Source: Planctomycetota bacterium (lineage in GTDB: Bacteria > Planctomycetota > Phycisphaerae > Sedimentisphaerales > SG8-4). From it: 6,464 bases of DNA. The stretch is from NCBI GenBank assembly GCA_030607345.1, contig JAUWKC010000103.1:1-6464 (forward strand), in the 5' to 3' direction. Both the position numbers and the translations under genes were made by a program. How positions within the stretch are numbered: the stretch's first letter is position 1; each line of letters starts with the position of its first letter. The notes beneath the pieces were generated by a model. The model was given only the letters and a program-made list of their open reading frames with translations, was not told the origin of the DNA and ran no database searches. Shown here in pieces: positions 1 through 4,632 of this stretch.

Positions 1-183
1 CGTCGGCGTACCAATTGCGATATGGAAACAGGCCACCGCTCAACAACGTTTGCCCACCTGGCTAATATCGCTTTGGCTACGAAATCGCGAATCGAATGGG
101 ACCCGAAGAAAGAGCAAATTACAAATAACAAACGAGCCAACAAACTCCTGCACTATACATACAGAAAGCCGTGGAAGCTGTAG
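1..183 (+). CDS. Gfo/Idh/MocA-family oxidoreductase, C-terminal 60 codons (5' end outside window)
   Basis: Frame 1 is open from the first base to a TAG at 181-183 and has no start codon of its own, so this is the tail of a longer gene. The peptide shows the C-terminal signature of NAD(P)-dependent Gfo/Idh/MocA oxidoreductases as found in planctomycetes: ETGHRSTTFAHLANIA (residues 9-24), then EWDPKKEQ (32-39), then ANKLL (46-50) and a terminal RKPWKL (55-60). Family members oxidise or epimerise sugars, inositols and related polyols using an N-terminal Rossmann fold; the part visible here belongs to the C-terminal alpha/beta domain, so neither the nucleotide-binding nor the catalytic residues can be examined. 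The gene is less GC-rich than its convergent neighbour, and the two stop codons are 14 bases apart. The substrate cannot be told from this fragment. The family call is from recalled family patterns, not from a search. Confidence 0.85.
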   Translation, partial: RRRTNCDMETGHRSTTFAHLANIALATKSRIEWDPKKEQITNNKRANKLLHYTYRKPWKL

Positions 184-197
184 CCCCTCGAGGTGCC

Positions 198-1376
198 CTA
201 CTTGGCCAGGTTCTCCAGGAAGTCGAAATGGTTGCGGCCTCCGTTGGCATTGGACTTGATTGGCCGCCACAGTTTCGAGCAGACGTCCAGATCGCCGTCG
301 CCATCGACGTCGCCGCAGACCGCCTCATGGGCACCGAGGTTGGCGTCGAGCACGACGTGCTCACGGAAGTTGCCCTTGCCGTCGATGTTCTCCCAGACGA
401 ACCATCGTGGCGGGCGGTCACCGCAAAACGCCTCCATCTCCGCCGAAAACACGTCCGGGCGGCCGTCGCCGTTGAAGTCGCCCACATGCAGACAGTGATA
501 CGCCCCCCGGGCGGCCGTGTCCGTCTTGGGCAGCAGATGGGTGATCCAACGGCCCTTCTTCGGATCAGACGGTGCCTCCAGCCAACCTATCCGGGCGTTG
601 CGGTTCTCGCCGTCGGCGATCACCACGTCGAGCCGGCCGTCGCCGTTTAGGTCGCCGGTGCGGGTCTGCGTGGCATTGTCCTGCCAGGATATGGCCGTAT
701 CGCCCCACGGTTCGGTCATGCGGTGCGACACCCACTTTCGGCCCGACTGGAGGTTCTCGAACCATACGTTGCTGCGGACCACGTCCGTGTCGCCATCGCC
801 GTCGATGTCGCCGGTGCAGATTCCCGAGTGGACCGGCGGGCCTATCGTGGTGGCCTTCCATGCGGCGGTCGGATCGGCGTTGACCTTGTACCACCGCACA
901 TCGTTGCGGTCCGACATGGTCACCACGTCGGGTATCGCGTCACCGTCGATATCGGCAATCCGCACATCGTGCACCTTGGTCAGCCCGGCGTCGAAGACGT
1001 GTCGCTTAAAGGGCATCTTTCTCGGATCGCTGGGGTTCTCATACCAGGCCCCGCCGGCGATAAAGTCGGGCCGTCCGTCGCGGTTGACGTCCAGCACGGC
1101 CCCACCCACCTCCGACGGCGAATTGCGGCCGAGAAGGTGCCGCGTCCAACGGTCCGCCGCGTGATACTCGTACCAGATGACGTCCCCGCCGCTTCGCCCG
1201 GTGATGAAGTCCAGGTCGCCGTCGCCGTCGAGGTCGGCCAATGCCGTCTGGCCCCAGGTGCTGCCTGACAGGTTGCGATCGCCGAAGTGATGCTTGAATC
1301 GCATCTCGGCCGCCACGGCCGCCGGCAGGCAGAAGACAAGGGTCAACAACACCAGGCACATGGTTCGGTAATTCAT
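198..1376 (-). CDS. Secreted FG-GAP/VCBS repeat beta-propeller protein
   Basis: Encodes 392 residues from ATG 1376 to TAG 198. This ATG is preferred over the in-frame codon at 1412 because GAAAGG lies 6 bases upstream and because it starts a typical signal peptide: MNYRTM, a hydrophobic core CLVLLTLVFCLPAA, then AVAA before Glu24, so cleavage is expected after residue 23. The mature part has seven Asp-rich calcium loops of the FG-GAP/VCBS kind, at residues 48-56 (DLDGDGDLD), 96-104, 142-150, 190-198, 242-250, 300-308 and 356-364, spaced 46-58 residues apart, which fits a seven-bladed propeller. The third loop (DIDGDAIPD) lacks two usual residues and may bind calcium poorly. Aromatic blade motifs such as WYE and WFEN recur. 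No catalytic domain is visible, so an extracellular binding or scaffold role is inferred. The oxidoreductase next door hints at carbohydrate metabolism, but they are convergent, not co-transcribed. The gene is clearly GC-richer than the rest of the window. Confidence 0.9.
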   Translation of the reverse strand: MNYRTMCLVLLTLVFCLPAAVAAEMRFKHHFGDRNLSGSTWGQTALADLDGDGDLDFITGRSGGDVIWYEYHAADRWTRHLLGRNSPSEVGGAVLDVNRDGRPDFIAGGAWYENPSDPRKMPFKRHVFDAGLTKVHDVRIADIDGDAIPDVVTMSDRNDVRWYKVNADPTAAWKATTIGPPVHSGICTGDIDGDGDTDVVRSNVWFENLQSGRKWVSHRMTEPWGDTAISWQDNATQTRTGDLNGDGRLDVVIADGENRNARIGWLEAPSDPKKGRWITHLLPKTDTAARGAYHCLHVGDFNGDGRPDVFSAEMEAFCGDRPPRWFVWENIDGKGNFREHVVLDANLGAHEAVCGDVDGDGDLDVCSKLWRPIKSNANGGRNHFDFLENLAK

Positions 1377-1382
1377 GGTCAG

Positions 1383-1388
1383 CCTTTC
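1383..1388 (-). promoter_or_regulatory. Ribosome binding site of the FG-GAP gene
   Basis: Read on the minus strand this is GAAAGG, followed by the 6-base spacer CTGACC and then ATG at 1376. It decides the start at 1376 over the upstream in-frame codon at 1412. It begins only three bases after an 8-bp hairpin (1392-1412), so that stem would sit directly against the ribosome landing site in the mRNA. Confidence 0.75.
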
Positions 1389-1391
1389 GTA

Positions 1392-1462
1392 GTGCAGGCG
1401 GCTTGCCTGCACAATATCACAGCAGGCCGCCGACCACAGGTGAGCCGTCTGTGGCTACGGCT
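1392..1462. repeat. Pair of inverted repeats (hairpins) upstream of the FG-GAP gene
   Basis: The first hairpin is a perfect 8-bp inverted repeat, GTGCAGGC (1392-1399) and GCCTGCAC (1405-1412), with a 5-base loop. After 21 bases comes a second, CCACAG (1434-1439) and CTGTGG (1449-1454), loop 9. An alternative overlapping pairing exists: AGCCGT (1443-1448) with ACGGCT (1457-1462). The alternative arms share bases with the CTGTGG hairpin, so only one can form at a time. Neither stem is followed by a run of T in the direction of the gene, so neither looks like a terminator. The position in the 5' leader could affect translation, but the form (paired GC-rich palindromes) is more like a dispersed repeat of the kind also seen elsewhere in this window. 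Only one copy of this type is present here. Confidence 0.6.
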
Positions 1463-1783
1463 TTTCGCCACAATCCGGAGTCTATTGGCCCCTGCGGCAA
1501 AGGCAAGCCAGCCCTCGTTAACTGATAGGAAATTTGATTTCAACATACAGAAGTAAGTGTACCACCAGGGATATAACGATTCAAGAGAAAAAACAGGCCA
1601 ATGATGGAACTCGGGAGCTTATGGCAGGAACAATATGAATATTCAGTATTTTTACAATGACTTACGACACTAAAGATTTCGATGTTTTTGTTATTTTTTT
1701 GAAAGTTTGCAGAGTGGGCTTTAGCTTGTGTCATAGGTAAGTGCTTGATTCTTGATTCTCGACGAGCATCGAGTATCGAAACT
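1413..1783. other. Intergenic spacer, mostly AT-rich, no gene found
   Basis: Lies between the stop of the PA14/PKD gene and the 5' hairpin of the FG-GAP gene. From 1413 to about 1510 it is GC-rich and carries the second hairpin (1434-1454). From about 1520 to 1783 it is AT-rich and ends in a 7-base-periodic array (1744-1778). The promoter of the FG-GAP gene should be here, but I could not find a convincing -35/-10 pair. A 64-codon minus-strand reading frame starting at 1734 has no ribosome binding site and no family resemblance, so I do not call it. No terminator with a stem followed by T residues was seen for the gene to the right. Confidence 0.6.
1744..1778. repeat. Degenerate heptanucleotide tandem array after the PA14/PKD gene
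   Basis: Five consecutive 7-base units on the plus strand. The first two (1744 and 1751) are both exactly CTTGATT. The third (1758) is CTCGACG, and the last two (1765 and 1772) are AGCATCG and AGTATCG, differing at one base. The array begins six bases past the TAA of the minus-strand gene. It also contains a small inverted repeat, CTCGA (1758-1762) with TCGAG (1769-1773), loop 6, but there is no T tract, so it is a poor candidate for a terminator. Confidence 0.55.
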
Positions 1784-4477
1784 TTAGTTCACTTTAGGCA
1801 CTTTCCTGTTCTGTCCAGCCACAACTGTCTCGACAATGGCCTTCTTGGCCTCAGCCGCCGCCGGACTGGACGGATAGTTTGTCGCGAGGCCATCGTAAAT
1901 CACCTTGGCCCGCTCCACGTCCTTGATACCACAGAGCGCTTTTACCTGCCGAACGAGTATCTCCGACCGATAGTAGTTACTTAATTCGAGATTATTTAAC
2001 CGCTCAGCTAAATAAAAAGCCGCCGAATATTCTTTCCTCGCCAGGTGCACATCCAGTTTTATCAGGTTCAAATTTGGCATCAACATCTTCACCGGGTCAT
2101 TCGCGATGATTGCCTCAATCTTTTCCATAGCGTAATCCAACTGCACCGGGTCATCGGTATTCTCAGCCAATAACCTCGCATGCCGCAGCAGACCTACTTG
2201 CTTTATGTCCTGCTTGGTACCGCCGGGCTGTTTGGAATCGGCCCGTAGATTTTGAATGAGCTCCCTGGCCCTTTCGACCTGGTCCAGTGCTATCAGCGCT
2301 TCGGCTTGAGCCATCCTGAATCGAGCCCGCCAACGGCGGGTTTGCTCAAACCCAGCGCTGCTGGGTATCCGGCTGTCTAATTTTTTTTCTTTCTCCACCT
2401 GGTTCAGAATCTTTAACGCCTCCTGTACCTTTCCGAAGCACTGTACTAACAATTCAGCCTGAGAAACCATCGCATCCTGGCGAACCACCGGATTGCCGAC
2501 CGACTTTTCCCCAAGAAGAGTGAAAAGTCTCAACGCCTGCTCATATTGCCGCACTGCAGCCGACCGCAGGTACCGACCTAATTCAAGGCAAAAACTTCGG
2601 TACTCGGATTGCGCCACAAGCTCGTCCATCCTCTTGGTTAAAGCAGCCACGGCTTGCTGCTTCCACAACTCAGCCAGGCTCGTCGAAGCTCGCCCGGCGG
2701 CGACCAGGGTCTGTCGCCGCTCAAGGCCGTCGGCAAAAGCATACAAATTGACGATATCACCGATAGGCACTTTGCCCCGCTGAAAGCGGGTTTGATCCGA
2801 CCCGCCGTTGGCGAGATCACTTTCGGATATAGCTTTTTCGTAAGCCTGTATGTTCTTTGGCTCGAGTTGGATTTTATCCCATAAAATATGAACGTTGATT
2901 TTCTGTTCGACCCTGGCTGCTACTTTGCCGTCTTTCAACACTTCAAGCGTTACCATGCACACCTGAGGCCGTAAAAATACATGCTCGATACTTTCACCGG
3001 TCTGGATTTTTCCATCGTCGAATTTCCACCTGTATGAACAGTCACCTGCCCCCGCCTGTTTTGTTTTGAGCACGTCGAAGCGCATCTGAACCATAGCCGC
3101 TTCTCCCTGGTCAACCCGCCAATCATCGATTATCTGCCACTTAAAGCACGCACCAGCTTTGCCCAGATCTTTATATTCAATTGCCGCAGCCACAAAGCGT
3201 CCACAGGGGAGGAAATCACCTCTGCCCATAATGCCCATTTTTTCCCCGGGCTTTTGCCAAGTCGCCATCGTGAACATCCGGCCCCATGGACTGCAATTCA
3301 GATATTCCAGCTTATGCACCCCGGCTCCGAGAGAAATCTTGCCCTGCTTCTGTCCCTTGATGCCGGCACGGTAGTCATGTTCACCGGGCCAGCTCACCAC
3401 CAGCTTATCATCAACGAGCAGATGCGAAGACCAGTTCGACGCCGTGGCGAAAACATACTCACCGGTTTTTTCCGTCCGAAAGAAACCCTCATAGCGATAT
3501 AGCGCCAGGCGCGGCTTTTTATTACTTTGGTTTCCCAAATCCTCCAATCGATGAATTGGAAATGAATGGTGAATATTATCAACCAGACTCCGCCCAACCG
3601 GCTTGGCATGCTGAGACCACACTTTTAATAATCCTGCCGGTTGACAACACTCGGAATAAATTTTATCTGCATACTTTGTCTCTAACGTTACCCCCGCTTT
3701 CGGCTTCCACGACGAGGCAGGTGCTTTATATTTATTTTTGGGTACAAGATAAACAAAATATATCGTACTGCCATAGGAATTATCGAAGAGAACTTCCAGT
3801 GTTCCTTCCTGCCGGGCCCGAAAAACCCGACTTGAAACTCGCTGGCCTATAGTGGTAAAAACCACCACCTCAAAATCCCTCGCATCAAAGCCGGGCGTAT
3901 AAAGCTTGACATAAGAGACATCCGGATTCTTCCCTCTCAGCAGAAAACCTGCATTAACCAGACTTGCCCACCGTCGGCCTTTCAAGTCCGAACCACTCGT
4001 TACCAATTTGATATCCTTGGCCGTCGATGGAATCTTGACATTAATTTCAATCGGAGGCGTATATTTGGTCACCGGCTCGGATTTGTACAATCTTCTTTTG
4101 TCCGCATGGACCTCGAAGCAGACAGCCACATCGGAATCAACCCTATCACTAAGCCCGGCCAATGCTACAAAACGCCCATGTTCCTTCTGGTGTTTGTAAG
4201 TGGCCTTTCCGGGACAGGATATAGTGATACCTTTTTTATAGACTTTTCCATTCAGTCTATAATACGCGCCGGTCCACGCCTTCTTTGTTTTCAAATCCGA
4301 CAGATGAACGTCAGGCACCTGCGAATAACCGGCGTCTTTTTCAATCCGAAACCGAAACGCCGCATCTTCGAGGTGCCACGAAACCGACCTTCTGGTTTCA
4401 GCGGCACTACCGATGCCACAAACAAGCAAAGCTGCCGCTACAGCACACAACCGGTTTATAAAGCTTATTGACAGCAT
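1784..4477 (-). CDS. Large exported protein with PA14-like and PKD-like modules and a helical (TPR-like) C-terminal half
   Basis: Encodes 897 residues from ATG 4477 to TAA 1784. The frame stays open to a GTG at 4549, but ATG 4477 begins a signal peptide directly: MLSISFINRL, the core CAVAAALLVCGIG, then SAA before Glu27. There is no good ribosome binding site at any candidate start. Residues 28-320 are predicted mostly beta and unrecognised. A PA14-like module lies near 325-420 (YRYEGFFRTEKTGEY, then LLVDDKLVVSW); PA14 modules usually bind carbohydrate. A PKD-like module spans about 445-532, with WKFDDG (484-489) in place of the usual W-F-GDG and a MVTLEV strand. Residues 540-890 are helical with TPR-like pairs, such as FRMAQAEALIALDQVERA (720-737) and DVERAKVIYDGLATNYP (853-869). 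Two copies of a palindromic element are translated in frame, as residues 557-569 and 706-719. No catalytic site is visible, so a periplasmic or surface binding and assembly role is an inference. Confidence 0.85.
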   Translation of the reverse strand: MLSISFINRLCAVAAALLVCGIGSAAETRRSVSWHLEDAAFRFRIEKDAGYSQVPDVHLSDLKTKKAWTGAYYRLNGKVYKKGITISCPGKATYKHQKEHGRFVALAGLSDRVDSDVAVCFEVHADKRRLYKSEPVTKYTPPIEINVKIPSTAKDIKLVTSGSDLKGRRWASLVNAGFLLRGKNPDVSYVKLYTPGFDARDFEVVVFTTIGQRVSSRVFRARQEGTLEVLFDNSYGSTIYFVYLVPKNKYKAPASSWKPKAGVTLETKYADKIYSECCQPAGLLKVWSQHAKPVGRSLVDNIHHSFPIHRLEDLGNQSNKKPRLALYRYEGFFRTEKTGEYVFATASNWSSHLLVDDKLVVSWPGEHDYRAGIKGQKQGKISLGAGVHKLEYLNCSPWGRMFTMATWQKPGEKMGIMGRGDFLPCGRFVAAAIEYKDLGKAGACFKWQIIDDWRVDQGEAAMVQMRFDVLKTKQAGAGDCSYRWKFDDGKIQTGESIEHVFLRPQVCMVTLEVLKDGKVAARVEQKINVHILWDKIQLEPKNIQAYEKAISESDLANGGSDQTRFQRGKVPIGDIVNLYAFADGLERRQTLVAAGRASTSLAELWKQQAVAALTKRMDELVAQSEYRSFCLELGRYLRSAAVRQYEQALRLFTLLGEKSVGNPVVRQDAMVSQAELLVQCFGKVQEALKILNQVEKEKKLDSRIPSSAGFEQTRRWRARFRMAQAEALIALDQVERARELIQNLRADSKQPGGTKQDIKQVGLLRHARLLAENTDDPVQLDYAMEKIEAIIANDPVKMLMPNLNLIKLDVHLARKEYSAAFYLAERLNNLELSNYYRSEILVRQVKALCGIKDVERAKVIYDGLATNYPSSPAAAEAKKAIVETVVAGQNRKVPKVN
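2326..2365. repeat. Double-hairpin palindromic element, divergent copy, inside the PA14/PKD gene
   Basis: Plus strand: CCCGCC-AAC-GGCGGG (2326-2340), the linker TTTGCTCAAA (2341-2350), then CCCAGC-GCT-GCTGGG (2351-2365). Both stems are perfect 6-bp pairs with 3-base loops, giving exactly the geometry of the copy at 6118-6157. Compared with that copy, stem 1 has one paired change (T-A to C-G) and stem 2 has two paired changes, while the linker keeps 7 of 10 bases. It is translated as SSAGFEQTRRWRAR in the host gene, between two helical repeats, and does not break the frame. Confidence 0.85.
2774..2813. repeat. Double-hairpin palindromic element inside the PA14/PKD gene, nearly identical to 6116-6155
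   Basis: CCCGCT-GAA-AGCGGG (2776-2790), linker TTTGATCCGA (2791-2800), then CCCGCC-GTT-GGCGAG (2801-2815), in which the second stem has decayed to the inner 4 bp CGCC/GGCG. Bases 2774-2813 match 6116-6155 at 39 of 40 positions; the single difference is T at 2808 against C at 6150. It is translated in the host gene as NGGSDQTRFQRGK (residues 557-569), in the same frame relative to the element as the copy at 2326 but a different frame from the copy at 6116. Confidence 0.9.
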
Positions 4478-4495
4478 ACTTTTTATCACACTGTT

Positions 4496-4501
4496 ATTAT
4501 A
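4496..4501 (-). promoter_or_regulatory. Possible -10 box (TATAAT) upstream of the PA14/PKD gene
   Basis: The minus strand reads a perfect TATAAT 18 bases before the ATG at 4477. There is no recognisable -35 hexamer at 16-18 bases upstream, and the predicted transcript would have a leader of only about 12 bases without a Shine-Dalgarno sequence. It may be chance in an AT-rich spacer. If real, it would let this gene be transcribed separately from the coiled-coil gene upstream. Confidence 0.25.
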
Positions 4502-4579
4502 GTGCTCACAGTTGAAATTTCCCGTTAATTCGTGGAGAACTTGTGCCACAGGTAGTACTTTTACAACAATAACTTACAA

Positions 4580-4613
4580 TCCCACTCGCGGGAATTTATT
4601 ACCCTGAAGGGTA
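4580..4613. repeat. Second type of double hairpin, between the two right-hand genes
   Basis: Two adjacent 14-base hairpins: TCCCACTCGCGGGA (4580-4593) and TACCCTGAAGGGTA (4600-4613), separated by six A/T bases. Each has a 5-bp stem and a 4-base loop. In the first, the innermost pair is a mismatch on the plus strand (A with C) but a G-U wobble in RNA of the minus strand, which is the transcribed strand. It lies 20 bases past the stop of the coiled-coil gene. No T tract follows, so it is not an obvious terminator, though it could stabilise the 3' end of that mRNA. The geometry differs from the 40-nt elements inside the genes. Confidence 0.6.
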
Positions 4614-4632
4614 TACATCCAAAATTGCTCAT

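Noticed and set aside
180..201. Possible bidirectional terminator between the convergent stops (GTAG and CTAC ends around palindrome CCTCGAGG)
   Set aside because: Only four outer pairs form, the inner palindrome leaves no room for a loop, and no T tract follows on either strand.
171..650. Plus-strand reading frame of 159 codons opposite the FG-GAP gene, and similar ones to 1268
   Set aside because: They are mirror images of the repeated GTCGCC codons of the calcium loops; the minus strand has signal peptide, ribosome binding site and repeat motifs.
1540..1734. 64-codon minus-strand reading frame in the spacer
   Set aside because: It begins with ATG but has no Shine-Dalgarno sequence, no family resemblance, and its Asn/Lys/Ser-rich composition fits translated AT-rich spacer.
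2316..2813. CRISPR-like repeat pair
   Set aside because: The repeats are internally palindromic, unequally spaced, inside an intact gene, and there is no series of spacers.
2638..2820. Minus-strand reading frame containing AGRIKPAFSGA, resembling part of the coiled-coil protein
   Set aside because: The resemblance comes from the shared palindromic element read in another frame, not from a second gene or a duplicated domain.
4418..4477. Lipoprotein signal around Cys20 (LLVCG) of the PA14/PKD protein
   Set aside because: The residue before Cys is Val, not Gly, Ala or Ser, so it does not fit a lipobox; an ordinary signal peptidase site before Glu27 fits better.
4478..4549. GTG at 4549 as start of the PA14/PKD gene
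   Set aside because: It would place 24 polar residues ahead of the signal peptide and has no ribosome binding site.
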